DNA of 64,000 nucleotides from Colwellia demingiae (GTDB lineage Bacteria > Pseudomonadota > Gammaproteobacteria > Enterobacterales > Alteromonadaceae): NCBI RefSeq assembly GCF_007954275.1, contig NZ_VOLT01000014.1, positions 62,001 to 126,000 of the forward strand, read 5' to 3'. Every line of letters begins with the position of its first letter. Within the stretch, counting starts at the first letter, position 1. The translations under genes were made by a program, and so were the position numbers. The notes beneath the pieces were generated by a model. The model worked only from the letters and a program-made list of their open reading frames with translations, ran no database searches and was not told the DNA's origin. Positions 8,164-17,745 of this stretch are shown here, in pieces.

Positions 8164-10098
8164 GTGGCAGTTTTTCAACTTAGAGATTATCAACAAGACG
8201 CTGTTTCTTCGGTGCTCAAACACTTTCGAAAAAGCAACGAATCTGCGGTTATTGTTTTACCTACAGGCTCAGGTAAAAGTCTGGTAATTGCCGAGCTTGC
8301 TCGCTTGGCAAAACGAAAAATACTAGTACTCACCCATGTGAAAGAATTGGTCGAGCAAAATCATCAAAAATATGAAACCTATGGTGTTACCGCCGGTATT
8401 TATTCTGCCGGATTAAAACTGAAAGAAACTCAGCACCAAGTCACGTTCGCCAGCATACAATCGGCAGCCCGCAATCTAGATGATTTTAGTGAGCCTTACT
8501 CTTTAATTATTATTGACGAATGCCATAGAGTTAACGTAGCTAGCCCTGACTTGTCTAAAGAACAGCCTAATGAACAGTCTAAAGATAAAACTAAGGACAA
8601 AGCTAAAAGTAAACCTAAAGGTGAGTCCAAAGAGCAATCACATGAAAGCGCAAGCAAGCCGTCCAATAGTAATCAGTATCAGCAAATCATTGAAAAATTG
8701 ATGCAAGTTAATCCCGAGGTGAAATTATTGGGTTTAACCGCAACCCCTTATCGTTTAGGTATGGGCTGGATTTATAAAAAGCATTATCGTGGTTTCATGA
8801 GAAGTGAAGAAAAGCGACCTTTTGAGCACTGTATTTATGAACTACCCATTCGTTACTTAATTAAGCGCCAGTATTTAACCGAACCTAATTTAGTCGATGC
8901 CACCATAGAGCACTATGATTTTAGTAGCCTGCGCGCAAACGCCTCTGGCGAATATAGTCCTACGGATATGAATCATCTATTAAACAAAAATCCCCGGGTG
9001 ACTCAAAGCATTATTGAGCAGGTCATTGAGTTAGGCCACAAACGTCAAGGTATTATGATATTTGCCGCTACCGTTGAGCATGCAAGGGAAGTCTTTAGTT
9101 ATTTACCCACCAAATTAAGTGCGTTAATTACCGGAGCTACCGACAACACTGAACGCGATAAGTTAATTAAGGCATTCAAGCGTAAAGAAATAAAATACCT
9201 GGTTAATGTTTCTGTATTAACCACTGGCTTTGATGCACCCCATGTCGATATGATTGCAATATTACGTCCAACACAATCAGTGAGTCTCTATCAGCAAATC
9301 ATCGGTCGTGGTCTGCGTTTGAGTGATAACAAAAAAGATTGCTTGGTGATTGACTATACGGGCAATGATTTTGACCTCTATCATCCCGAAGTCGGTGAGA
9401 AAAAGCCGAATAGTAAAAGTCAGCCGGTTCAAGTTGTTTGCCCAAGTTGTGAATTTCCCAATGTATTTTGGGGCATTTGTGACGATGACGGTTATTTAGT
9501 GGAACACTACGGCCGACGATGCAAAGGCCTCGTCGAGACTGGCAGTGAAGAACAAGCATACCTAGTAGAAAGCCAGAGTCAATGTGACTATCGTTTTGTA
9601 TTTAAAGAATGCCCCCACTGCGGTGGTGAAAATGACATAGCTGCTCGTAACTGTTTACAGTGCCTTGAAGTCTTGGTTGACCCCGATGATATGTTAAAAA
9701 AGGCACTGAAACTTAAAGATTCAAAAATTATTCGCTGCGCAGGTCTTAATTTAACCAGAGTTAATGACAAGGTCAGTGATAAAGGAGCTGATAAGTTAAA
9801 AATCACTTACCATGATGAAGAAGGCACCCAGCTCAATGAATCTTTTGACTTCGCTATCCCCAATCAAGTTAAAGCGTTCAATGATATCTTTTCTAAACGC
9901 CTCAGCGCTAAAATCAGTGTTCAACTGGGATCTACTGAGTCGTTTGAAGTGACTACTCTTGAACAAGCATTAAAGTTAGCTAGCATATTGCCTTGTCCTG
10001 ACTTTGTCATTTCCAGAAAACAGAAATTCTACTGGCGTATCAAAGACAGACTTTTTGACTATCAAGGTAAATACCGAAAAGCCAATGAGCTCAAATAA
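8164..10098 (+). CDS. radD: RadD-like superfamily II helicase/ATPase
   Basis: The 644-residue protein matches the E. coli RadD (YejH) plan end to end. It has RDYQQDAV (Q-motif region), Walker A LPTGSGKSL (32-40), the DECHR box (118-122), GLTATPYRLG (190-199), and helicase motif VI in QQIIGRGLRL. A C-terminal Cys-rich zinc region (CPSC, CPHC, CLQC) follows, then a tail ending FDYQGKYRKANEL. RadD acts in double-strand break repair with RecA and SSB. Unusual is a Lys/Glu/Ser-rich, low-complexity insert at about residues 126-170, directly after DECHR, where E. coli RadD has only a few residues. The start is a GTG at 8164 (MAVFQLRDYQQ), with AAGG upstream at somewhat long spacing. Confidence 0.92.
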   Translation: MAVFQLRDYQQDAVSSVLKHFRKSNESAVIVLPTGSGKSLVIAELARLAKRKILVLTHVKELVEQNHQKYETYGVTAGIYSAGLKLKETQHQVTFASIQSAARNLDDFSEPYSLIIIDECHRVNVASPDLSKEQPNEQSKDKTKDKAKSKPKGESKEQSHESASKPSNSNQYQQIIEKLMQVNPEVKLLGLTATPYRLGMGWIYKKHYRGFMRSEEKRPFEHCIYELPIRYLIKRQYLTEPNLVDATIEHYDFSSLRANASGEYSPTDMNHLLNKNPRVTQSIIEQVIELGHKRQGIMIFAATVEHAREVFSYLPTKLSALITGATDNTERDKLIKAFKRKEIKYLVNVSVLTTGFDAPHVDMIAILRPTQSVSLYQQIIGRGLRLSDNKKDCLVIDYTGNDFDLYHPEVGEKKPNSKSQPVQVVCPSCEFPNVFWGICDDDGYLVEHYGRRCKGLVETGSEEQAYLVESQSQCDYRFVFKECPHCGGENDIAARNCLQCLEVLVDPDDMLKKALKLKDSKIIRCAGLNLTRVNDKVSDKGADKLKITYHDEEGTQLNESFDFAIPNQVKAFNDIFSKRLSAKISVQLGSTESFEVTTLEQALKLASILPCPDFVISRKQKFYWRIKDRLFDYQGKYRKANELK

Positions 10099-10113
10099 AA
10101 TCAATTACTAAAT

Positions 10114-10148
10114 AAAAAACCGCTATCTTACGGTTAGCGGTTTTTTTA
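10114..10148 (+). terminator. Rho-independent terminator of radD
   Basis: AAAAAACCGCTA pairs with TAGCGGTTTTTTT around a short loop, starting 16 bp after the radD stop and followed by a seven-T run. Confidence 0.9.
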
Positions 10149-10770
10149 GAATTTGGCGGGACGAATATGGGTACTGGTTTTATTCAATAAGATTGCCATT
10201 TGAGTAGTTATTACTGGAAATGTAGTAGCTTATATCTGATCTGACAATTTAGAAAATAGGCCCTGGCATAATAGTAAAATCGATAAGGTCGGTAGTTGCC
10301 ACAAAGCGGTCCTAATGATCAGAACAATTACTCCCACTTTTATCTCCGCTGCTTTCAAGAATAGCTGACATTAGCAGTATTTTTCTATCTCGCTTCCGCC
10401 CCCCAAGCGAGTTATGACCTATAAATTAGTGGCCAAAAATCTATTTTAATATTAATTCAAATTATTTGTACAATTACCGTTTAACTTTTAATAAAAAATG
10501 CAGACTCAACATTAGTTACTCGACGGATGTGTAAAATACACTCTAGAAGTCCTGTGGAAATCCTGCAGGACTTCTAGACTTCATCATTTACCCATAAAAA
10601 CGAGGAGAGCAAAAAGTATAATACTAAATAAAAATAAATTGATTGATATTAAATTTACTTTGCGGGCTTATTGCCCCAAAGACAATAAATCACTCCTTAA
10701 TATTAGTAGCTTAGATCGAAATACTCAGGTCGCGCATTAAACCAATATCAAAGTAAATTATATTAAACAC
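10149..10770. other. Gene-free gap with terminator-associated repeat (copy B)
   Basis: From 10149 to about 10215 the sequence (GAATATGGGTACTGGTTTTA, then TTCAATAAGATTGCCATTTG) repeats the stretch that follows the terminator at 4195-4230. The remainder to 10770 is AT-rich without a supportable gene; it contains the inverted repeat described at 10542-10578. The last part lies beyond the 3' end of pgi. Confidence 0.55.
10542..10578. repeat. Perfect 13-bp inverted repeat
   Basis: TCTAGAAGTCCTG (10542-10554) and its exact reverse complement CAGGACTTCTAGA (10566-10578) flank an 11-nt loop. The loop's end also forms a TCCTGCAGGA palindrome with the right arm. No T-run follows on either strand. It may be an alternative hairpin, an mRNA end or a protein site. 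Confidence 0.5.
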
Positions 10771-12429
10771 TTACTTTGATGAACAATAGTATTTCATCAA
10801 ACCTTTGGTAGAACTGTCATGACTTTCTTTAATCGTTTTATTCGATAATTCCTTAACAATTTCATTCGCTAAGCCTTTGCCCAATTCAACGCCCCACTGA
10901 TCAAAAGAACAGACTTGTAAAATAATGCCTTGAACAAATATTTTTTGCTCGTATAAAGCAATTAAGCTCCCCAGAGATTTAGGCGAAATACGCTTCATCA
11001 AAAGCGTATTCGTTGGACGGTTTCCTTTATGTACCTTATGCGGCGCAACTTTATCAATATAGGATTGTGGATGACCTCTTGCAGCAAGATCATCACGTAC
11101 TTGTTTTTCATTAACCCCCGACATTAATGCTTGAGTTTGTGCAAAGAAGTTCGCCATTAATGTCTCATGATGGCCTTGAACGGGCGTAACACTTTCAACA
11201 GAGCCAATAAAATCAGCAGGCACAACATTATTACTTTGATGTAAATATTGGTAAAAGGCATGTTGACCATTGATTCCTAATTCACCCCATATTGAAGGCA
11301 CAGTTGGATAATCAATTTCTTGGCCATCCCAAGTCACCGACTTACCATTACTTTCCATTTCAGCTTGCTGCATATAAGCAGATAACTTATGTAAAGGTTG
11401 ATCATATGGCAAAATTGCCTGAGATTGCGCACCTAAAAATGTACAGTTCCATATACTTAACAGTGCCAATATAACGGGGGCGTTTTGCTCAAGGGGCGTA
11501 TTACAAAAATGTTCATCTATCTCGTGAGCTCCTTCTAATAACTCAAGAAATTTTTCAAAACCAATATCTAAGGCAATAGGTAAACCAATAGCAGACCATA
11601 GAGAAAATCTACCACCAACCCAATCCCACATATCAAAAATATTTTCTTCATCAATGCCAAATGCCATGGCATTTTCTTTATTAGCGCTCACCGCAACAAA
11701 ATGTTTAGCAACCGATTTTTGATTAAAAGAAGAAGATGTTAGCCAATTAACCGCAGTCCTTGCATTAGTCATTGTTTCTGTTGTGGTAAATGTTTTACTG
11801 GAAACAATAAATAATACCCGCTCTGGGTTTAAGGGGCGAAGCACTTCGGCAATTTGTGTACCGTCTACGTTTGAGACATAATGCATCTGAACACTGTCAT
11901 CACTGTAATGTTTTAACGCTTCAGTGACCATTTGTGGGCCAATGTTAGAACCCCCTACCCCAATATTGACTACATCGGTAATTCGTTTGTTCGAATGGCC
12001 AAGCCATTGCCCTTGTCTTACTTGCTCGGTAAAAACTCTCATTTTTTCAAGAGTTTTTTCTACATCAAGGGTGATATTTTTACCATTAAGCATAATGGGG
12101 TTTTTACGCCTATTACGTAACGCTATATGTAAAACGGCACGGTCTTCGGTGCGATTAATCCGTTCTCCTTTAAACATTTTTTCTCGCCACTGTTCTACTT
12201 CACTGTCTTTTGCTAAGTCTATAAGGTGCGAAAGTGTTTTATCGGTAATTAGGTTTTTAGAATAATCTAATAATAAAGGCGAAAGTTGAATAGAAAACTT
12301 TAAAAAACGTTCACTGTCTTGGGTAAACAAGTCATTCATATGCATAGCTTTCATTTCTTCGGCATGTTCAACCAATGTTTGCCAGCTAGGAAGTAATGTT
12401 CTTTTAGATGCTTGGTTATCGGTGCGCAT
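10771..12429 (-). CDS. pgi: Glucose-6-phosphate isomerase
   Basis: The 552-residue protein is full length for bacterial Pgi, which interconverts glucose-6-phosphate and fructose-6-phosphate in the cytoplasm. Visible signatures are GVGGSNIGP (sugar-phosphate isomerase fold), SSKTFTTTET (phosphate-binding loop), GGRFSLWSAIGLP (PGI signature 1), NGKSVTWDGQ and the active-site region WGELGINGQHAFYQYLHQ. The C-terminal FDQWGVELGKGLA is the second PGI signature. The ATG at 12427-12429 has GAGATAACT before it. The gene stands alone on the minus strand between two gene-free gaps. Confidence 0.97.
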   Translation of the reverse strand: MRTDNQASKRTLLPSWQTLVEHAEEMKAMHMNDLFTQDSERFLKFSIQLSPLLLDYSKNLITDKTLSHLIDLAKDSEVEQWREKMFKGERINRTEDRAVLHIALRNRRKNPIMLNGKNITLDVEKTLEKMRVFTEQVRQGQWLGHSNKRITDVVNIGVGGSNIGPQMVTEALKHYSDDSVQMHYVSNVDGTQIAEVLRPLNPERVLFIVSSKTFTTTETMTNARTAVNWLTSSSFNQKSVAKHFVAVSANKENAMAFGIDEENIFDMWDWVGGRFSLWSAIGLPIALDIGFEKFLELLEGAHEIDEHFCNTPLEQNAPVILALLSIWNCTFLGAQSQAILPYDQPLHKLSAYMQQAEMESNGKSVTWDGQEIDYPTVPSIWGELGINGQHAFYQYLHQSNNVVPADFIGSVESVTPVQGHHETLMANFFAQTQALMSGVNEKQVRDDLAARGHPQSYIDKVAPHKVHKGNRPTNTLLMKRISPKSLGSLIALYEQKIFVQGIILQVCSFDQWGVELGKGLANEIVKELSNKTIKESHDSSTKGLMKYYCSSK

Positions 12430-12985
12430 AGTTATCTCTATTATTGAGCAATTAGTTTAGGGATCGGAAAATGGTTAATTTCTAAATTGGTAAAGGTAGT
12501 AAGGTTTCCAAACAGGCCACTAAAAGGTGGTAATCACAATGCGTTGGCATTATTTTATCCATTCGAATATTGTTAGTTCTTATTTTAATCACATTCAATC
12601 AAGTTCATATCGGTAAGCAATCTTAGTTTCCCAGCTATAGTGTAATAATTGATGGTTATGCGCTAAATGCCTTTCATCGTTTACAAAAAGCGCGAAGACA
12701 ATAAAATTTCCGTTTAAATACACTAACCACTTGAAGATGCATTCTGAAGGACGTCCCCGCAGGACTAGTTTAGAAAAAATCCCCCTACGCTATTTTTTAT
12801 AAAAAAACATTATATTCAATCAACATCTTGCCTTAAGATGTTTCTAATACATACGGTACATTTAGATAAGGCTTATTTTCCGATTGCTAACTGAGTGAAT
12901 AATAATGGTAGTAAAATAACTGATTTGTATGACATTTATAGGTAACCGCATTAAAGAGTATCCCTATATATGTTGGACCATTGAA
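12430..12985. other. Gene-free gap with a degraded copy of the dispersed repeat
   Basis: About 12716-12870 resembles the dispersed repeat: CACTTGAAGATGCATTCTG near the left and AACATCTTGCCTTAAGATGT near the right, much shorter than the full copies. Otherwise I see only the pgi promoter region near 12430-12500. Confidence 0.5.
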
Positions 12986-13819
12986 TTACTCTTCAGAAAA
13001 TAGTGACTGCATGCCTTGTAGCATTGATGCCGCAACTTCGTAGTGATCCCCTTCCCACAACTGATCATTAAGGAACTCACCTGAGTAGAAACCGTCATAG
13101 CCAGTACTTTTAATTGCATCAACCCATTCTTGTAGTGGAATTTCACCTTCGCCTAACAAGTATCCTCGTAGTAATTTTTCGTCAACCCAATCTTGGCCGA
13201 TATCAGGTCTTTTTCCATCAGAGAGATGTACATTATAAATCAATTCTTTATCTATTTTCGCCATGTCTTCTGGCGTGGCTCCACGGCATGCCCAAAAATG
13301 CCAGGTATCAAGTACAAAAGCAAAATTATCACGGCCCACCGCATCGTGCAGTCGATAATAATCATCGAGTGTTGCAATCGGTGTCCAGGCTGCCCCCTCG
13401 TATTGAAAACGAATACCGTGCTCTTGACCAATATCAGCAATATGTTTGATATTTTGTGCGGTAATATTAATATTATCTTCTACAGAAAGTCCGTTCAGAG
13501 CTTCAAATGCATTAAGTTGAATGGTTGGCGCGCCAATTTCTTTTGCAAATAAACATAGAGTCTCTACAGATTTAAAGACTTTTTGTTGCGTCGCTTTATC
13601 AGTCGCTTCTACAGAACCAACTATATCAATTGCTGAAGGTAGAATATTTGCTTTTTCAAGATGACTTTTGAAATCCGAACTGCTAAATCCAGCGTTAATA
13701 TATCGCCAAAGTTTCTGTGTGTGGATTTCTAATCCTTGATATCCGGTCTCTTTTGCTAAACGTATATCACTTACAATGTTATTATGTAGCGAACACATAC
13801 CGTGTAATGCAAATTTCAT
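12986..13819 (-). CDS. Sugar phosphate isomerase/epimerase (xylose isomerase-like TIM barrel)
   Basis: The 277-residue protein has the AP-endonuclease-2/xylose-isomerase-like TIM-barrel pattern: MKFALHGMCSL start, GYQGLEIHT, a metal-site EGAAWTP region, VLDTWHFWACRG and YNVHLSDGKRPD, and a late GFYSGEFLND. Members include IolE, IolI and tagatose 3-epimerases. It is the last gene of the minus-strand series containing the iolG copies, so a role on an inositol or inosose derivative is plausible but inferred. GAGGAGAAAAAT precedes the ATG. Confidence 0.75.
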   Translation of the reverse strand: MKFALHGMCSLHNNIVSDIRLAKETGYQGLEIHTQKLWRYINAGFSSSDFKSHLEKANILPSAIDIVGSVEATDKATQQKVFKSVETLCLFAKEIGAPTIQLNAFEALNGLSVEDNINITAQNIKHIADIGQEHGIRFQYEGAAWTPIATLDDYYRLHDAVGRDNFAFVLDTWHFWACRGATPEDMAKIDKELIYNVHLSDGKRPDIGQDWVDEKLLRGYLLGEGEIPLQEWVDAIKSTGYDGFYSGEFLNDQLWEGDHYEVAASMLQGMQSLFSEE

Positions 13820-13898
13820 ATTTTTCTCCTCAATTTTATTATTTTTATAATCATGGCATTAACTTTCAATACCACCGTTTTATAAATCAAGCTTCCAC

Positions 13899-14801
13899 CT
13901 AATTTTTATATTTTCCCCTCCGTAAATAAATTAATTTTAAATTGCCCCAACTTCTATTAATCACTATAGCGAATAAGATAAAAATACAACCCATCACCTT
14001 ATATGTAGACATCTGTTCTGCTAGCCATAACATGCTTAATAACAATGTCCATATTGGCTCTAATATCATGATGATCGCAGCATTAGCTGTGCTGGTTCCT
14101 TTTTGACCTAATGTTTGTAAAACATAACGTAAACTGGTGGCAACCAGTACACTCAAGGCAAACCAACCCCAGGTTGAATTGGGAATATTATCAGGCCAAA
14201 CTTCGAAAAATGCTGACATTGCAAGTCCCATCAGTCCCGTACTAAAAAGCTGGATACACGTTAATAACAGCACGGGAATACGCTGAGCATAGCGACTATT
14301 AAAATTAAAGTGCACTGCCAACATCATTGCCGCAAATAAAAACCATAATTGGCTGCTCGATTGCTGCCATCCTCCTGCAAGGGATAACAAAACCAAACCA
14401 ATTATCGCGAAAGGTAAAGAGCACCAAAAGGCGCTAGTTGGCTTATAACCAAATAGCGGCCATGCGACAAGTGGGACAAATAACATCGATAGGCTCATGA
14501 TGAATGCGCCTTCTCCTAATGTGTCACTAATAGATACCGCATAAATCCACAATAATAATGCGCTTCCCAATAAAGCCCCTACACAGAAGGCTTTAATAAG
14601 ATCAATAGACTTAACGCGAATAAAGTGACGATAACAAAAAGGTAATAAACATATTGATGCTAATAAAAATCTTAAACCAATAAAACCAAAAGCAGGTAAA
14701 TGCGCAATGGCTTCTTTTGAAAATATCCAGCCAGACGCTGCAATCAAAGTAGCAGCGACTAATAATAGTTCTGAATGTTTCTGGGGAGTATGTGACTGCA
14801 T
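13899..14801 (-). CDS. EamA/DMT-family transporter, ten-helix
   Basis: The protein has about ten hydrophobic segments in two EamA halves (first around LLVAATLIAASGWIFSKEAI, second around LWFLFAAMMLAVHFNFNSRY), ending in a short basic tail. I choose the ATG at 14799-14801 (300 residues) because AGGAAG precedes it and because this avoids overlap with the upstream permease gene. A start at 14852 is in frame but has no ribosome binding site. DMT proteins usually export metabolites. The substrate is unknown; the neighbours suggest an inositol-linked compound. Confidence 0.8.
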   Translation of the reverse strand: MQSHTPQKHSELLLVAATLIAASGWIFSKEAIAHLPAFGFIGLRFLLASICLLPFCYRHFIRVKSIDLIKAFCVGALLGSALLLWIYAVSISDTLGEGAFIMSLSMLFVPLVAWPLFGYKPTSAFWCSLPFAIIGLVLLSLAGGWQQSSSQLWFLFAAMMLAVHFNFNSRYAQRIPVLLLTCIQLFSTGLMGLAMSAFFEVWPDNIPNSTWGWFALSVLVATSLRYVLQTLGQKGTSTANAAIIMILEPIWTLLLSMLWLAEQMSTYKVMGCIFILFAIVINRSWGNLKLIYLRRGKYKN

Positions 14802-14829
14802 TAAATGTTGCTTCCTAGTATTACCCTCT

Positions 14830-15567
14830 TCATCCGATGATGCCATCGCCAAAAAGTTTAAGGCCAGATAAAAATAAAAATAGGTAACAAAGTCGATACA
14901 CCATGCTCTGACTTACCCTATGTAACAGCATTACACCAAGTTTTACACCAATAGGAGCCAATGGCATCAGCACTAAAGCCGTCAGTAAGTTAGTCTGATC
15001 AAAGTTTCCAAGTAGTGTATAGGGAATTAATTTAATCAAATTAATAATGCCAAACAACACAGCCATTGTTGCAACAAGCGTTAGTTTATTTAGCCTTTTG
15101 GGTAATAAGTAAATACTGATCGGCCCTCCACCTGCGTGAATGGTTGTACTTGAGAAACCGCCAAGCGCACACCAAAACCATACATTTTTAACGATGGGTT
15201 TATTGCTTGAGTTGAGTAGGTATTGAAGACAAAATAATAATGACAGACTACCAATTAATAAGCTCAATCCTGCTGTAGGGATCACACTCAAAAAAAATCC
15301 TGCGACAACAATTCCTACAAATGCGCCAGGCAGCATCAACTTAAGTAAAGAGTAATCTGCATTGCGATAGTGCACTTTGATTGCAAAAACATCCATAACA
15401 CACAATATAGGTAACAAAATAGCGGCTGCTTGCATGGGTGAAATAACAAGGGCTATCATTGGCACCGCAATGATACCAAGAGCACCACCCAAGCCCCCCT
15501 TACCGATACCATAAATCAAGATGGCGGGAATAGCAGTGATATAAAACCAGGGGTCTGTCACTAACAT
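14830..15567 (-). CDS. TauE/SafE-family (DUF81) permease
   Basis: A 245-residue membrane protein with about eight helices. GKGGLGGALGIIAVPM (near residue 22) and the second-half GGFSSTTIHAGGGPISIYLLP are the paired glycine motifs of TauE/SafE permeases, which export sulfite, sulfoacetate or other organic anions. A TTG at 15582 would add five residues, but the ATG at 15565-15567 has GGATAT at better spacing. It sits 28 bp before the DMT gene and 98 bp after iolG1 in the same direction. Confidence 0.85.
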   Translation of the reverse strand: MLVTDPWFYITAIPAILIYGIGKGGLGGALGIIAVPMIALVISPMQAAAILLPILCVMDVFAIKVHYRNADYSLLKLMLPGAFVGIVVAGFFLSVIPTAGLSLLIGSLSLLFCLQYLLNSSNKPIVKNVWFWCALGGFSSTTIHAGGGPISIYLLPKRLNKLTLVATMAVLFGIINLIKLIPYTLLGNFDQTNLLTALVLMPLAPIGVKLGVMLLHRVSQSMVYRLCYLFLFLSGLKLFGDGIIG

Positions 15568-15665
15568 GTAAGAGATATCCAAGAAAACGGTCGAAAGTCT
15601 TACTTTATTTGTTAGTAACGCAAGACTAAACAGTATAGAAACGATATGTTGAAATTCAAAACTAA

Positions 15666-16664
15666 CTACAAATCCAACATTACTGGTTTACCACTAACAA
15701 GTGACTCTTGAGCCGCATCAGCCATTATTTGAGCCATCATCCCATCAGTAAAAGAAGGTGACGTTGGTGTATCAGTCATTAATGATAAGATAAAGCTATC
15801 AAGCTGAGCGCGATAAGCATCTTGATAACGCTCAATAAAAAACGGATTAAGTACACTCATACTGTCTGTGCCTGAAGCTATTGACTTGCTAACTGAGTTG
15901 GAACGCGGGTTATTTGACTGCAGCATACCGTTGCTACCAAATGCTTCTATACGCTGGTCATAGCCATAAACACAGCGCCTAGCACCATTAATATGACATA
16001 ACTTTCCTGACTTAGTTTTAATCGTAATCATTACACTATCAACATCACTTATTTTTGCCAAGTCAGGATCAATTAGAGTACTGCCAATGGCATGGATTTC
16101 GGTGGCTTCTTCACCAGTGATAAAACGAAACATATCAAAGTCATGAATAAACATATCACGAAAAATTCCACCTGAGTGACGTAGGTATTCCACTTGGGCA
16201 ATATCAGAATCACGACTGGTGATAATTAATTGTTGTAACAGCCCAATGTATCCTTCATTTAATTGTCGTTTTAATCCTGCATGAGTTGGGTCGAAGCGAC
16301 GATTAAAAGCAATTTGAATTGGCACCTGACAATCTTTGATTTTATCCCAACATTGAAGAACACGTTCGGTACTTAAATCAATTGGTTTTTCACATAAAAT
16401 GGCCTTACCCGCCTGTGCCCCTTTAATAATAAGCTCAACATGAGTATCAGTAGTAGTGGCGATAAGTAACGCATCGACGCTATCGTCATTGAGTATTTGT
16501 TCAATAGATTCAACGGCAATAGCGCTATACTTATTTGCCAACTCTCTTGCTGAGGGCTGATCCGTATCATAAACATAACGTAAAATAGCCTCAGGAGAAC
16601 CTGCAATAAGATCTGCATGCATACCACCGATACGGCCAGCGCCTAACAAAGCAAAATTAATCAT
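15666..16664 (-). CDS. iolG: myo-Inositol 2-dehydrogenase, copy 1
   Basis: The 332-residue Gfo/Idh/MocA protein has an N-terminal Rossmann NAD site (LLGAGRIGGMHA, residues 7-18) and the conserved EKPI catalytic-Lys motif near residue 92. The C-terminal alpha/beta domain carries SGGIFRDMFIHDFDMFRFI, with the usual Asp and His of inositol dehydrogenases. IolG oxidises myo-inositol to 2-keto-myo-inositol with NAD+. A close paralogue lies at 17746-18741. A LacI-type palindrome lies 50-65 bp upstream, so this copy likely has its own promoter. GGAAATAGTT precedes the ATG. Confidence 0.93.
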   Translation of the reverse strand: MINFALLGAGRIGGMHADLIAGSPEAILRYVYDTDQPSARELANKYSAIAVESIEQILNDDSVDALLIATTTDTHVELIIKGAQAGKAILCEKPIDLSTERVLQCWDKIKDCQVPIQIAFNRRFDPTHAGLKRQLNEGYIGLLQQLIITSRDSDIAQVEYLRHSGGIFRDMFIHDFDMFRFITGEEATEIHAIGSTLIDPDLAKISDVDSVMITIKTKSGKLCHINGARRCVYGYDQRIEAFGSNGMLQSNNPRSNSVSKSIASGTDSMSVLNPFFIERYQDAYRAQLDSFILSLMTDTPTSPSFTDGMMAQIMADAAQESLVSGKPVMLDL

Positions 16665-16713
16665 AACTATTTCCTATATTTAAATACCAGTATTACCAAA
16701 AAACTACAAATAA

Positions 16714-16729
16714 TCGCAAGCGCTTGCAA
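16714..16729. promoter_or_regulatory. LacI-type operator upstream of iolG copy 1
   Basis: TCGCAAGCGCTTGCAA, differing from the perfect palindrome TTGCAAGCGCTTGCAA at one base, 50 bp upstream of the iolG start and in a gene-free spot. The central CpG and dyad symmetry are typical of LacI-family operators. Confidence 0.75.
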
Positions 16730-16809
16730 TGACGATTATAAAATTACAACAAAAATAAGTTTATTAGTAACGTTAACCAATAATTGATCCGTAGTATTGA
16801 CTTGGCCTT

Positions 16810-17613
16810 CTAGGTATTAACAATCCATTCGTGAGCAGGGTCATTTTTAAACTGCCACTGACGGGTTGCACCAGCCATCACATTCAAGTAATACAACTCA
16901 TAGCCATGAGGAGATCCTACAGGGTGATACCCTTATGGTACCATTACTACAGAATTATGTTCAACGGAAATTGTTTCGTCAATACTACGGTTATCCGTAT
17001 AAACCCGTTGGAAAGCAAAACCTTGTTGGGGATCTAACTTGTGATAATAGGTTTCTTCTAAGGCGCTTTCTTGGGGTAAGTTATCAGTATCGTGTTTATG
17101 AGGAGGATAACTTGACCAGTTACCGTCAGGCGTGATCACTTCAACCACTAGCAACTTTTCTGCTTCCTGATCGGGAAATAAGATATTGCAAACATGACGT
17201 TGGTTAGTTCCAGAGCCACGCGGGACATAACTGCAATCTTCAGGTTTAATCAAACGGGTAGGATATTTACCAACAGCTGGTGCTTTGCATATTGCAACTT
17301 CCAAATCAGTATTGGCTGTTACCAATAACGAATCACCAGGCGGAGTATAAACACTATATGGCGCTTTTTTTTCAAACACTGTCATGCGCTCGCCAATATT
17401 AGTCCACGACTCATTGTCGGTCGCAACATCGGCCAAGCCAGTAACAATCACCATGCAAGTTTCTTGATCTGCACTACAGAAACTTTTACTTTGACCAGCT
17501 ACTAGTTGATGAACTTCAAAACTAATGTATTGCCAATTCGCTGATTGTGGTGTTATTTTTTGGATGCAGCCCTTGTCATCGACATTGCTCGGGCGGCTGT
17601 GTAAATAAGACAT
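16810..17613 (-). pseudogene. iolB: 5-deoxy-glucuronate isomerase, copy 1, broken by an in-frame TAA
   Basis: The frame from ATG 17611-17613 (AAAGG 8 nt upstream) to TAG at 16810-16812 has 267 codons, the normal IolB length. TAA at 16933-16935 replaces codon 227, where the Lys of a VPKGYHP motif is expected. Downstream it continues in frame as GYHPVGSPHGYELYYLNVMA to a natural end. IolB isomerises 5-deoxy-glucuronate to 5-dehydro-2-deoxy-gluconate using a bicupin fold; the HKHDTDNLPQESALEETYYH metal-site motif is intact before the stop. Losing the last 41 residues probably inactivates it. A second, intact and divergent IolB is at 51971-52816. Confidence 0.9.
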
Positions 17614-17745
17614 ACCTTCGACCTTTAGTTCCCAATTATTAGGGAATTCTGAACCTAAATTTTCTATAATTAGCTTGTGAAACAAACTAATCGCCAGCCA
17701 CAGTAATTGATATATGGCATATTATAAGGAAGATTAAACTAACGA

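Noticed and set aside
17614..17685. Longer N-terminus for iolB copy 1 from a TTG
   Set aside because: The ATG at 17611-17613 has AAAGG at 8 nt and gives the normal family length; the TTG has no ribosome binding site.
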